DNA of 64,000 nucleotides, taken from Acetobacteraceae bacterium (GTDB lineage Bacteria > Pseudomonadota > Alphaproteobacteria > Acetobacterales > Acetobacteraceae). The stretch is from positions 1-64,000 of the forward strand of contig JAMXLO010000100.1 of the NCBI GenBank assembly GCA_024280945.1, written 5' to 3'. The position numbers were made by a program, and so were the translations under genes. Below the pieces are notes generated by a model, which saw nothing but the letters and a program-made list of their open reading frames with translations, was not told where the DNA came from and searched no databases. Positions within the stretch are counted from its first letter, which is position 1. Each line of letters begins with the position of its first letter. Shown one piece after another: positions 30,083 through 38,945 of this stretch.

Positions 30083-30694
30083 ATGCACACGGTAGAATTC
30101 CATTTCGACTTCGGCAGCCCCAATGCCTATCTGAGCCATCTGGTGATCCCTGACATCGAGCGTCGCGCCGGTGCGACGTTCGTTTATGTGCCGATTCTGC
30201 TCGGCGGGGTTTTCAAGCTGACCAACAATCGCTCGCCGGCAGAGAGTCTGGCGGGCATCAGGAACAAACCGGAGTACCAGCGGCTGGAAACCACGCGCTT
30301 CATTGAGCGGCACGGCATCACGCGATTCACGCCGAACCCTTTCTTCCCCGTCAACACGTTGGTCCTCATGCGCGGCGCGGTTGCGGCGTCGAGGCTGGGG
30401 ATCTTCGCGCGCTATGTCGACGAAGTGTATCGGCACATGTGGGCAGAGCCAAAGAAGCTGGATGATCCGGCTGTACTGCGCGCGGCGCTTACCGAATCCG
30501 GCCTGGACGCCGACGCGATTCTGGCGCTGACGCAGGCACAGGATGTCAAGGACGAACTGCTGGAGAACACGCAGCGCTCGGTTGAGCGAGGCACTTTTGG
30601 ATCGCCGACATTCTTCGTCGATGACGAGATCTACTTCGGGAAGGATCGCCTGCGTGACGTCGAGGAGGCGATTACCGCACTGCGAAGGGACTAG
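30083..30694 (+). CDS. 2-hydroxychromene-2-carboxylate isomerase (DsbA-fold, kappa-GST type)
   Basis: The 203-residue thioredoxin-fold protein starts MHTVEFHFDFGSPNAYLSHL. The SPNAYL motif replaces the CxxC of DsbA and is typical of kappa-class GSTs and HCCA isomerases, which use glutathione in aromatic degradation. Further marks are VPILLGGVFKLTNNRSP, HGITRFTPNPFFPVNTL and the C-terminal RGTFGSPTFFVDDEIYFGKD. ATG 30083 is preferred from homology; ATG 30071, overlapping the SDR gene, is an alternative. The linkage to an HxlR regulator and efflux suggests glutathione-dependent detoxification; no naphthalene-type pathway is nearby. Confidence 0.85.
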   Translation: MHTVEFHFDFGSPNAYLSHLVIPDIERRAGATFVYVPILLGGVFKLTNNRSPAESLAGIRNKPEYQRLETTRFIERHGITRFTPNPFFPVNTLVLMRGAVAASRLGIFARYVDEVYRHMWAEPKKLDDPAVLRAALTESGLDADAILALTQAQDVKDELLENTQRSVERGTFGSPTFFVDDEIYFGKDRLRDVEEAITALRRD

Positions 30695-30698
30695 GTGT

Positions 30699-31625
30699 AT
30701 GCGCATACTGGTTATCGGCGCCGGCGCGATTGGCGGCTATTTCGGCGGACGCCTGCTCGAGGCAGGACGCGATGTGACATTCCTGGTACGGCCGCGGCGC
30801 TCGGAACAGCTTGCTCGCACCGGTCTCTCCGTACGCAGCCGGTTGGGCGATATCGATCTGCCCGCGCCGACGGTGCTGGCCGAGCAGCTCAGCGAGTCAT
30901 TCGACACGATCCTGCTAAGCTGCAAGGCGTTCGATCTCGACAGCGCGATCGCGTCTTTTTCGCCAGCGGTCGGCCCCGATACCGTGATACTGCCATTGCT
31001 CAATGGGATGCGGCACCTCGACGTGCTGGAACGTCGGTTTGGCGGCCACGCCGTACTCGGCGGCCAGTGCGCGATCTCGACCACTCTCGATGCGGATGGT
31101 CGAATTCTGCACCTGAATGATGGAGATAATCTGTCGTTTGGCGAGCGTGACGGATCGCCGACGGCGCGTGTGGCCGCGATTGGGGAGAGCTTTGCGGGAG
31201 CGCGCTTCGACAGCAACGTCAGCAACAACATCATGCAGGAGATGTGGGAGAAGTGGGTGCTGATCGGCGCCGTTGCCGGCATCACCTGCCTGATGCGCGC
31301 ACCGATCGGCGATATCGTGGCTGGCGGTGGCGCGGAGATCGCGACATCGCTGCTCGATGAGTGTGCGGCAATCGCTGGTCAGCAAGGGTTTCCGCCACGC
31401 CAGGCCGTGATGGAGCGGTTCCGGGCGACTGTCACCATGGCCGGGTCATCATTCGCCGCATCGATGATGCGGGACATAGAACGCGGCGCACACACCGAGG
31501 CGGAGCATATCTTCGGCGACCTGCTGCGGCGCGGCGGAAATCCAGCGATATTCCCGGTACTGCACATCACATACGCGCACTCGATGGCCTATGAGGCGAG
31601 GCGGGCCAGGATGCAGGCGGCGTAG
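30699..31625 (+). CDS. Ketopantoate reductase family protein (PanE/ApbA)
   Basis: A 308-residue NADPH-dependent 2-oxoacid reductase of the PanE family. It starts MRILVIGAGAIGGYFGGRLL with an intact GxGxxG motif. Family marks are VLLSCKAFDLDSAI-type (here ILLSCKAFDLDSAI), VILPLLNGMRHLDVLERRFG and the catalytic lysine region MQEMWEKWVLIGAVAGITCL, followed by the C-terminal helical domain with SSFAASMMRDIERG. PanE proper makes pantoate, but many paralogues act on other 2-oxoacids, and its place in a detoxification operon favours a paralogue. It starts 4 bp after the isomerase stop and is the last gene of the operon. Confidence 0.88.
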   Translation: MRILVIGAGAIGGYFGGRLLEAGRDVTFLVRPRRSEQLARTGLSVRSRLGDIDLPAPTVLAEQLSESFDTILLSCKAFDLDSAIASFSPAVGPDTVILPLLNGMRHLDVLERRFGGHAVLGGQCAISTTLDADGRILHLNDGDNLSFGERDGSPTARVAAIGESFAGARFDSNVSNNIMQEMWEKWVLIGAVAGITCLMRAPIGDIVAGGGAEIATSLLDECAAIAGQQGFPPRQAVMERFRATVTMAGSSFAASMMRDIERGAHTEAEHIFGDLLRRGGNPAIFPVLHITYAHSMAYEARRARMQAA

Positions 31626-31671
31626 ATCCGGGCAGGTCGGCAAGATGAGCCGAGCGTGCTATGCAGCTCGT

Positions 31672-32748
31672 TCACATCCTGCTTTCTTCCTTCAGCGAAC
31701 CGATACCCAGCGATCCATCGGATGCAGGAGATTTGGAGTTAACCTCGCCCGGCCGTTCATCGGTATCGGGAACATGCAACGGAGCTGCTTCCGCCGCCAC
31801 ATTGTCCAGGAAGTCTGCTGAGGGCACGAAGAACAGGGTGCCAGTCACAGCGCGACTATAATCCAACAAGCGATCATAGTTTCCGGGCGGATTGCCGACG
31901 AACATGTTTGTCAGCATCTGCTCGATCGTGTTCGGTGATCGAGCGTAGCCGATAAAATAGGTTCCAAACTCGCCCTTGCTCACATCGCCGAACGGCATGT
32001 TGTCGCGCACAATCTGCAATTGCTTCCCGTCTTCCATGATCGTTGTCAGCGCATTGTGCGCTGAGGAGGGCTTTACGGAATCGTCCAGCTCGATGTCCGA
32101 CAGCTTTTTCCTGCCGATAATTTTCTCCTGCTCTTCGACCGGTAGCTCGTTCCATCGGGTCAGGTCATGCAGGTATTTCTGTACTATGACGTAGCTCCCA
32201 CCGGCGAACGAAGCGTCTTCGTCGCCGATTATCGTTGCGTCGATTGCCGCCTGCCCCACGGGGTTTTCAGTACCGTCGACGAAGCCGATCAGGTCGCGAT
32301 CGTCGAAGTAGTTGAACCCGTGCACTTCGTCTACGACGCGAGTCGCGCCACCGAGCCTCGACATGACCTGCGTCGCCAATTCGAAACACAGATCCATGCG
32401 CGTCGCACGAATATGGAAGAGGATGTCACCTGGCGTTGAAATCGCATGATGCTGGCCACGGATTTCGCGAAAATTATGTAGATCCTTTGGCCTCGGCGCA
32501 CCGATCAGTCGATCCCACGCATCGGAACCGAAGCCGAAGATGCATGAGAGCTGACCGTCGAGGTCACGGAAGCCGACGGCACGTACAAGTCCGGCGAGAG
32601 CACCGCACAGGCTTCGTACCGCTGCTTCGTGCTCGGCTCCGGGATTTATAGTCGTAACAAGAAATATGGCGGCGCGCGTGAGTCTCGCGACAACTGGTTG
32701 CTGTACAGTAGATTGCACGCCCACTCCTTCCGGGCCCGAACGGACCAA
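31672..32748 (-). CDS. Dye-decolorising (DyP-type) haem peroxidase
   Basis: The 358-residue protein belongs to the DyP superfamily, YfeX-like B group. The distal GXXDG motif is LIGFVDGTENPVGQ, the proximal haem ligand should be the histidine in VKPSSAHNALTTIMEDG, and the substrate-side segment DNMPFGDVSKGEFGTYFIGY is present. There is no signal peptide, so it is cytoplasmic or a cargo protein. The C-terminal tail (GEVNSKSPASDGSLGIGSLK) is hydrophilic and ends much as the encapsulin-targeting tails of B-type DyPs do, but no encapsulin gene is in the window. The gene is alone, convergent with panE, and less GC-rich than its neighbours. Confidence 0.9.
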   Translation of the reverse strand: MVRSGPEGVGVQSTVQQPVVARLTRAAIFLVTTINPGAEHEAAVRSLCGALAGLVRAVGFRDLDGQLSCIFGFGSDAWDRLIGAPRPKDLHNFREIRGQHHAISTPGDILFHIRATRMDLCFELATQVMSRLGGATRVVDEVHGFNYFDDRDLIGFVDGTENPVGQAAIDATIIGDEDASFAGGSYVIVQKYLHDLTRWNELPVEEQEKIIGRKKLSDIELDDSVKPSSAHNALTTIMEDGKQLQIVRDNMPFGDVSKGEFGTYFIGYARSPNTIEQMLTNMFVGNPPGNYDRLLDYSRAVTGTLFFVPSADFLDNVAAEAAPLHVPDTDERPGEVNSKSPASDGSLGIGSLKEESRM

Positions 32749-33045
32749 GTTCTGGTGTCACCTCGCCGGCTGCACCAACGAGGTGACTGTCGCCTCCTGA
32801 GGGGAACCACCGTAGATGATGCCCTTGCGCATTGCTCATGTGCTAGTTGGGAAGAGCATCGGGTGTCGTCACTTCGGACGCGCCCAGCCAGTGCCGCATA
32901 GTACCATGCCTCTTTTCCAATGACTGGTTGCGATACTCACCCCGGCGCTCAACGCCGGCAATGGTCTGGCCACGGGGTCGCCAGGTGGCCTATCACTCAG
33001 GCACTGGCCGCCATAGGTATCGACGGTAGTGGCTGGAGGTCCGAC

Positions 33046-35064
33046 TTGGAAACGATCCGCGTGGTCTGTGCGCATGATTGTCCTGACATGTGCTCGCTGC
33101 TCGCTCATGTCGACAACGGCCGCGTGGTGAAGGTCGAGGGCGATCCCGACCAGCCGTTCACCGCCGGCTTCGCCTGCGCCAAGGTGAACCGCGACGCAGA
33201 ATTGGTCCATTCGCCGGACCGCATCACTACGCCGCTGCGCCGCATGGGCCCCAAGGGCCAGGGCAAGTTCGCGCCGGTTTCCTGGAACGCCGCGCTCGAC
33301 GAGATCACCGCGCGTTGGAAGTCGGTCATCACGGAATCTGGCCCATTGGCGCTTCTGGGCTACTGCTACAGCTCGCATCAGGGCCAGATGAATCGCGGGC
33401 TGCCGAACGGGCTGTTCCACGCGATGGGGGTGAGCCGACTGTGGGCTGGCACCGTGTGCGACAGCTGCATGGAGGCGGCGTGGGACGCAACCGTTGGCCC
33501 GATCGGCGGCGCCGACCCTGATTCGGTCGCCGAGTCCGACCTGGTGATCTGCTGGGGCACCGATCTGCATGCCACAAACGTGCACTTCTGGGCCAAGCTC
33601 GACGCGGTACGCAAGCGCGGCGTCAAGCTCGTGGTGATCGATCCGCGCCGCACGCGCTCGGCGCAGATGGCGGACTGGCACATCCCGATCCGCATCGGCA
33701 CCGACGCTGCGCTGGCGCTGGGGATCATGCACATCCTCGTGCGCGATGACCTGTGCGATCGCGATTATATTGCGCAGCACGCGCTCGGGTTTGACCGCGT
33801 TGAGCGCGAGGTGTTGCCGCGTTTCACACCCGATCACGTCGCCGCCATCACGGGTATCGACACCGCCGATGTTGAGCGCCTGGCAGGCATGTACGGCGCG
33901 GCGAAACGCTCTCTGATCCGGCTCGGCTGGGGCATGACGCGCAACACCTACGGTGGCCAGGCGCTGCGCACGGTTGCGTTGTTGCCTGGCGTCACCGGCG
34001 CTTATGGTCGCTATGGCGGCGGCGCGGTGAACATGACCGCCGCGTCATTCGAGCTCAACTACAACGCGCTGCGCAAGCCGTCCGGACCGGCGACGACGCG
34101 CACAATCAATCACAACCGCCTCGGTGAGGCACTGCTGGAGCTGGAGGACCCGCCGATCCGTGCGCTGTTCATCGCGTCGAACAATCCGGCAGTCACCTGC
34201 CCAGACAGTGCCAAGACGCGCCGCGGCCTGGCGCGCGCAGACCTGTTCACCGTCGTGCACGACCCGTTCCTGACGATGACGGCGCGCTATGCGGATATCG
34301 TGCTGCCGGCAGCAACCTATCTGGAAACCGAGGACTTCTTCCGCGCCTATGGTACATATTACATGCAATATTCGCCTCGCGCCGTACAGCCGCAAGGCGA
34401 AGCGTGGTCGAACCTGAGACTTGCACAGGAACTCGCCGCGAGGATGGGGGTCACGGACCCGGTTTTCCGGATGTCGGAGCCCGAATTGCTGCGTGAGCTG
34501 TTCTGCGGCGCCAAGGGAGCGGTCGCGGCGTTCGATCCTGATGTCGTGCGCGGCGCGGGGCCGATCTCGATTGCGACCAGAGAGGGGCAGAAGTTCCGCA
34601 CGCCGTCCGGCAAGCTGGAATTTTTCTCCGAGGCGCTCGCTGCGCAGGGCCTGCCACCGATGCCGGACTGGCAGCCTGATCCGGCCGAGGCAACGCAAGG
34701 CGCACAATGGCCGCTGCGACTGCTGACCGGCCCTGGCTATTTCCTCAGTCACACTGCCTTCTCTGGCGTCGCTTTCCTGCGCCAGCGTGAGGGGACGCCA
34801 TATTGTGTGCTGCACCCACAGGATGCCGCGGCGCGCAAACTGCGAGACGGCGATCGCGTCCGCCTGGTCAACGATCGTGCCAACATCGGTCTGGTGCTGC
34901 ATGTGCGCGACGAGATCCAGCCGGGCGTTGTGCTGGTGCCCGGGCAGCGCCCGGACAACGAGACGCTGGAGGGCAGCGTCAATATGCTGTGCTCGGACGC
35001 CTACACCGACATGGGCGAGGGCGCGACATATCAGAGCACCTGGTTGGACGTGCGCCCCTGGTAG
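33046..35064 (+). CDS. Molybdopterin-dependent oxidoreductase (DMSO reductase family)
   Basis: The 672-residue protein is a molybdenum bis-MGD enzyme. A TTG start at 33046 is chosen because GGAGG (33035-33039) lies six bases upstream and conserved sequence begins at once (IRVVCAHDCPDMCSLLA); the frame is open to 32920 without similarity. The iron-sulfur motif is CxxxCxxxC (residues 7-15) completed by the cysteine of GFACAKVNRD. Other marks are WAGTVCDSCMEAAWDA, DPRRTRSAQMADWHIPIRIG, and the C-terminal domain starting PLRLLTGPGYFLSHTAF. No twin-arginine signal is visible, so it is probably cytoplasmic. Partner electron-transfer subunits are not adjacent, and the substrate is unknown. Confidence 0.9.
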   Translation: METIRVVCAHDCPDMCSLLAHVDNGRVVKVEGDPDQPFTAGFACAKVNRDAELVHSPDRITTPLRRMGPKGQGKFAPVSWNAALDEITARWKSVITESGPLALLGYCYSSHQGQMNRGLPNGLFHAMGVSRLWAGTVCDSCMEAAWDATVGPIGGADPDSVAESDLVICWGTDLHATNVHFWAKLDAVRKRGVKLVVIDPRRTRSAQMADWHIPIRIGTDAALALGIMHILVRDDLCDRDYIAQHALGFDRVEREVLPRFTPDHVAAITGIDTADVERLAGMYGAAKRSLIRLGWGMTRNTYGGQALRTVALLPGVTGAYGRYGGGAVNMTAASFELNYNALRKPSGPATTRTINHNRLGEALLELEDPPIRALFIASNNPAVTCPDSAKTRRGLARADLFTVVHDPFLTMTARYADIVLPAATYLETEDFFRAYGTYYMQYSPRAVQPQGEAWSNLRLAQELAARMGVTDPVFRMSEPELLRELFCGAKGAVAAFDPDVVRGAGPISIATREGQKFRTPSGKLEFFSEALAAQGLPPMPDWQPDPAEATQGAQWPLRLLTGPGYFLSHTAFSGVAFLRQREGTPYCVLHPQDAAARKLRDGDRVRLVNDRANIGLVLHVRDEIQPGVVLVPGQRPDNETLEGSVNMLCSDAYTDMGEGATYQSTWLDVRPW

Positions 35065-35083
35065 TGGTTATCGAACGCAACCA

Positions 35084-36223
35084 TCAATCAATCGGCACAC
35101 CCAGTGCCATGCGTCCGGCAAGCAACTGCTGGTCCTTTGCCCGCATTGGGTGATAACGCGCCGCCTGTATATCGCGCAGGCGCCGCTCGAGTCCGGCTAC
35201 ACGGTAGAAGCCCTTGCCGCCGGCCAGCTCCATTGCCCGATCGACACAGGACAGTGCCGCCTCGGCGGCAAGCGTGCGCGCCGTGAAGACGGCGTTGGTC
35301 GTTTCTTCTCCCGGCATCGCCTCGGCGCCCAGCTCGACCATCCGCTGCACGGCAAGGCGTGCGGCCATAAGCCGGTTCTCCATTTCACCGGCCATGAGCT
35401 GCACCAGCGGTTCGCGGCATTTTTCTGCAGGCACCAACCCGATCGCAATATCGCGCGCAGATTCCGCAACGCCGAGATAGACTGAGTAGACCAGCGGGAA
35501 GGCGATAAGGCCCGCAAGGTGGATCGCAGGATGCCATACGCCCTTGGGACGCCGTGCCTGCACCGCTTCCTTAGGAACGAACACGTCCTCGAACATCACA
35601 TCATCCGATCCTGTGGCGCGCATGCCCACGGTTCGCCAGTTCGACATGATACGGACGCCTTCGGCGCGGACCGGAACAGAAAAATGCAGGACGGTCGGAC
35701 CGGCTTCCGGATCATTGTAAACCGCACTCGTGGCCAGTGCATCACCAGCCGGCCCGCCTGACGCGAAGGGCTTGCGTGCGCGAACACGGAAGCCACCCGG
35801 CGCGCTCTCGGCAATGCCCAGGCTTTCCAGCCAGTCGTTTCCCCCGGTGCTGACCAGCATCAACTGCTCGGTCGCGACACGCTGCAGCAGCGGTGCCACC
35901 GGAGCGTTCATATGCCTCCAGGTCCAGACCGTCCGAGCGATCGTGTGCGTGTGCATGGACAGTGTCAGCGCGGTCGAGCCGCAATGGTGCGCCAGGATAC
36001 GCAGGAGATCCGCCAGCTCGCGATAGGACGCGCCGCCACCACCGAATTCCGTGGGCACACCGGCCGAGAGCACCCGATGCCGTTTCAACTCGGCAAAGTT
36101 CTCGGCAGCAAACGCGTCGGTCTCGTCCAGTTCCGTCGCACGCTCGGCAAAACGGGAACCCAGCATCTGTGCAAGCGATGACCAGCTTATGGCTGGCTGG
36201 TCTGTATTGGCAGTCGTGGTCAT
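35084..36223 (-). CDS. Acyl-CoA dehydrogenase family protein
   Basis: A flavoprotein of 379 residues from ATG 36223 (GGGAGGC upstream). The three-domain architecture is visible: the N-terminal helical domain (FAELKRHRVLSAGVPTEFGG), the central beta domain (VSTGGNDWLESLGIAESAPG, RTVGMRATGSDDVMFEDVFV) and the C-terminal helical domain with AMELAGGKGFYRVAGLERRL. Members either oxidise acyl-CoA thioesters or act as flavin monooxygenases of the DszC type; this sequence resembles the latter in several places, so the reaction is open. It is divergent from an HxlR-SCP2 regulator (132 bp apart) and convergent with the molybdoenzyme gene. Confidence 0.87.
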   Translation of the reverse strand: MTTTANTDQPAISWSSLAQMLGSRFAERATELDETDAFAAENFAELKRHRVLSAGVPTEFGGGGASYRELADLLRILAHHCGSTALTLSMHTHTIARTVWTWRHMNAPVAPLLQRVATEQLMLVSTGGNDWLESLGIAESAPGGFRVRARKPFASGGPAGDALATSAVYNDPEAGPTVLHFSVPVRAEGVRIMSNWRTVGMRATGSDDVMFEDVFVPKEAVQARRPKGVWHPAIHLAGLIAFPLVYSVYLGVAESARDIAIGLVPAEKCREPLVQLMAGEMENRLMAARLAVQRMVELGAEAMPGEETTNAVFTARTLAAEAALSCVDRAMELAGGKGFYRVAGLERRLRDIQAARYHPMRAKDQQLLAGRMALGVPID

Positions 36224-36274
36224 AACAGCCTCCCTGCATTGCCGGATCAGGCTGCCGTCTGCCCTGTGGCTGAT

Positions 36275-36295
36275 CAAGTATGAAAAAAGAACTTG
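36275..36295. promoter_or_regulatory. Candidate HxlR operator, inverted repeat CAAGT-N11-ACTTG
   Basis: CAAGT (36275-36279) and ACTTG (36291-36295) are exact inverted halves around an A-rich centre (ATGAAAAAAGA). The size and the AAGTA...ACTT character recall operators of HxlR-family regulators such as YodB. It lies midway between the divergent acyl-CoA dehydrogenase and HxlR-SCP2 genes and could control both. Function inferred. Confidence 0.5.
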
Positions 36296-36355
36296 CGGCC
36301 CCGGTGGTGGCTATCGCTATCTTCGTTGCAAACATCAAAGCAGGGGGGCTCGCAG

Positions 36356-37069
36356 ATGGAAGGCTACGGCCAGTTTTGCCCAGTCGCAAAGGCACTCGAA
36401 CTTGTCGGAACGCGCTGGACACCATTGGTGCTGCGCGAACTGCTCGCCGGTAGGCGACTGTTCTCCGACATCCAACAAGGGGTGCCCTTGATGTCCCGCT
36501 CGCTTCTCGCGCAGCGACTGAAAGAGCTGGAAGGCGCGGGCCTGCTGCAAGCGACGGACAAGAAGGTCGGTCGTGGCCGTGAGTACGGGCTGACCGAAGC
36601 TGGCAAAGCGGCGCAGTCAGTAATCGAGGCGTTAGGCGATTGGGGAACTCGCTATGCGCAGGCGAATATCGGACCGGAGGACTGTGATCCATACATGATG
36701 TTCCGCGCGGTTGGCCGCCACGCCAACCTAGCAGTGTTGCCGGCTCGCCGTTTCGTCATTCGGTTCGAATTCCGCAACCTGCCGAAGAGCCGCCGCAGCC
36801 TGACGACCTGGTGGCTGGTCTGGGACCGCGGTGAGCTCGATGCGTGTCTGAACAATCCGGGGTTCGAGATCGACCTGGTGGTGAACGCCAAAATCGACGT
36901 CCTGGTGAGAATATGGATGGGCAGTATTGGGCTGGTGGAGGCGAGAGTATCCGGCGACATTCGTTTTGAGGGACCGGCGGCTGCGGAAAGGGTCTTTGTA
37001 CGGATGCTCGATCTGCGTCCTGCACCGTGTGGCAAGACGTTCAATTACGGACCGCCACTTGCTGCCTGA
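36356..37069 (+). CDS. HxlR-type regulator fused to SCP2-like domain
   Basis: The 237-residue protein has two parts. Residues 1-100 are a winged helix of the HxlR family, with QFCPVAKALELVGTRWTPLV (Cys8), LVLRELLAGRRLFSDIQQGV, PLMSRSLLAQRLKELEGAGL and the wing VGRGREYGLTEAGK. Residues about 125-237 resemble a sterol-carrier-protein-2-like ligand-binding domain (TWWLVWDRGELDACLNNPGF, EIDLVVNAKIDVLVRIWMGS). Regulators with this fusion probably sense a hydrophobic ligand. Start ATG 36356 sits behind AGGGGGG. Its divergent partner is the acyl-CoA dehydrogenase gene, and the enoyl-CoA hydratase gene follows 84 bp downstream. Confidence 0.87.
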   Translation: MEGYGQFCPVAKALELVGTRWTPLVLRELLAGRRLFSDIQQGVPLMSRSLLAQRLKELEGAGLLQATDKKVGRGREYGLTEAGKAAQSVIEALGDWGTRYAQANIGPEDCDPYMMFRAVGRHANLAVLPARRFVIRFEFRNLPKSRRSLTTWWLVWDRGELDACLNNPGFEIDLVVNAKIDVLVRIWMGSIGLVEARVSGDIRFEGPAAAERVFVRMLDLRPAPCGKTFNYGPPLAA

Positions 37070-37153
37070 GAACGCGTTGCCGTCTATCAGACCGCACCGC
37101 TGGACGTGTCTTCCAGGTAGTGCACAATCGGGCGCCACGGGAAGGAGCGGCCG

Positions 37154-37942
37154 ATGTCCGAGCAGATGGTCGAATACGAGTGCAGCGAGCACATCGCCGC
37201 GATCACGCTGAACCGGCCCGACAAGCTGAATGCGGTGAACGACGACATGGTGCGGCAGATCGCCGCCGCGCTGCGCCGCTTCGACACGGATGACGAGGCG
37301 CGCATTGCCATCTTGTGCGGCCGCGGGCGTGCGTTCTCCAGCGGCGCGGATGTGCGCCAGCGCCAATTGCGCTCCCGCGAGGAGTTCGAGCGTTACGGCG
37401 GCGCCCAGGCACCGGACGCCTCCAGCCACGACCTGCTGCTGCGGACGGTGAACTGGAAGCCGGTGATGGCAGCGGTGCATGGCTATGTGCTTGGGTTGGC
37501 ACTCGGCCTGATGCTGGAATGCGACCTGATCGTCGCGGAGGCGGGCACAAAATTCCAGGTGACCGAAACGCCACGCGGATTATCCGGAGCGAAATACTGG
37601 GCGCTTCTGAATTTCCGTGGCGGCGGCGCGCTTGCGACCGAAGTGGCACTGACCGGTCGTTTCTTCACCGCCGAGGAGGCACGTGTGGCGAACGTAATTG
37701 AGCGGGTTGCGCCACAGGGCGAATTGATGGCGACGGCACGCGCGCTGGCGGCCGACGTAGCGAAAAATCCGCCGCTTGGCGTCCGCTCCACCATACGCGC
37801 GCGTCGCTGGTATCTTGAGCAGCTGTCGCGCGAGGTGCTGCTTCAGGTGAACCTTGCCAAGCTACATCTGACAGAGGATTTTCGCGAGTCCGCGCGCGCT
37901 TTTACCGAGAAGCGCTCACCGGCTCCATTCAAGGGACGCTGA
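37154..37942 (+). CDS. Enoyl-CoA hydratase/isomerase family protein
   Basis: The 262-residue crotonase-fold enzyme starts behind GGAGCGG. It shows ITLNRPDKLNAVNDDMVRQI, the first oxyanion-hole strand GRAFSSGADVRQRQ, the second VHGYVLGLALGLMLECDLIV, and the catalytic region FQVTETPRGLSGAKYW. It most likely hydrates or isomerises an enoyl-CoA in the cytoplasm; the substrate cannot be told from sequence. It overlaps the following dehydrogenase gene by one base (stop TGA and start ATG share the A), so the two are coupled. With the acyl-CoA dehydrogenase it suggests a beta-oxidation-like segment. Confidence 0.9.
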   Translation: MSEQMVEYECSEHIAAITLNRPDKLNAVNDDMVRQIAAALRRFDTDDEARIAILCGRGRAFSSGADVRQRQLRSREEFERYGGAQAPDASSHDLLLRTVNWKPVMAAVHGYVLGLALGLMLECDLIVAEAGTKFQVTETPRGLSGAKYWALLNFRGGGALATEVALTGRFFTAEEARVANVIERVAPQGELMATARALAADVAKNPPLGVRSTIRARRWYLEQLSREVLLQVNLAKLHLTEDFRESARAFTEKRSPAPFKGR

Positions 37943-38922
37943 TGCTGGATGCAGATCGACCCGATGGTGTTCGCCTAAGCGTCGCGGACGCGCGCGCTCT
38001 CGGCGAGACGGCCCTGCAGCGCATCGGCTACCCTGCCGATGAGGCCGCGATTATCACTGACCAACTGATCGACAACGCGCTGTGTGGCTACCGCTTCGCC
38101 AGTCTGCCGCGGATCCTGGCGATTGCCGAGGACGAGAAGACCAGCAGGCCTCGGACGGCGGTTCGCATCGTGCGCGAAACGCCCGTCTCGGCGTTGATCG
38201 ATGGCGGCAACAAGGTCGGCTATGTCGCCGCGTATCGCGGTGCAGAGATCGCCATTTCCAAGGCGCTGGCCAGCGGCATCGCGGTCGTTGGGGTGCATAA
38301 CAGCTACTACAGCGGCCGCAATGCGTACTACGTAGAACTTATGGTGCGCGCCGGCATGGTCGGCATCCATACCGCCAGCGCCAAGCCGCACGTATTGCCA
38401 CCTGGGGGCCGTCGAGCCGCACTTGGCACCAACCCGATCAGCATCGGCTTTCCTTCGACCAGCGGCCCGGTCGTCTACGACATCGGCACGGCCTCGCTGA
38501 TGTGGGGCGAGGTGCTGCTGATGGCGCGCCTGGATGAAGCGTTGCCACAGGGTGTCGGGTTCGATGCTGAGGGCAGTCCGACGCGTGATGCGGCTGCGGT
38601 GGCACACGGCGGCGGCGTCACCGCGTTCGGTGGTCACAAAGGCTACGGCCTGTCCTTTGCCATACAGGCGCTCGGGCTGCTGACCGGCGCGGCACCGCAG
38701 GACTATGGCTTCCTGTTCATCGCCATCGATCCGGCGATGCTGGTGCAGGATTTTCCCGCACGGATGGCCGAGTTGGTCGCACGCATCAAGGCGACGCCTC
38801 GGCGGGTCGGTGTCGAGGAGATCCGGATTCCATCGGAGCGCGCGTTCCGGGAGCGTGAGCAGCGCCGGCGCGAGGGACTTGTACTCGACCGCAAGGTGGT
38901 GGACGCGTTGAATGCACTGTGA
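37942..38922 (+). CDS. Type-2 malate/L-lactate dehydrogenase family protein (Ldh2)
   Basis: The 326-residue protein belongs to the NAD(P)-dependent malate/L-lactate/ureidoglycolate dehydrogenase family (a fold different from classical LDH). Marks are the N-terminal helices, VSALIDGGNKVGYVAAYRGA, the histidine loop VGVHNSYYSGRNAYYVELM, the cofactor region ALGTNPISIGFPSTSGPVVY with DIGTAS, and AFGGHKGYGLSFAIQALGLL. It would oxidise a 2-hydroxy acid. The start overlaps the hydratase stop. A second family member lies at 42770-43819, only distantly similar. Confidence 0.88.
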   Translation: MLDADRPDGVRLSVADARALGETALQRIGYPADEAAIITDQLIDNALCGYRFASLPRILAIAEDEKTSRPRTAVRIVRETPVSALIDGGNKVGYVAAYRGAEIAISKALASGIAVVGVHNSYYSGRNAYYVELMVRAGMVGIHTASAKPHVLPPGGRRAALGTNPISIGFPSTSGPVVYDIGTASLMWGEVLLMARLDEALPQGVGFDAEGSPTRDAAAVAHGGGVTAFGGHKGYGLSFAIQALGLLTGAAPQDYGFLFIAIDPAMLVQDFPARMAELVARIKATPRRVGVEEIRIPSERAFREREQRRREGLVLDRKVVDALNAL

Positions 38923-38945
38923 ATGACAAGAGAGAAGGATTGGGC

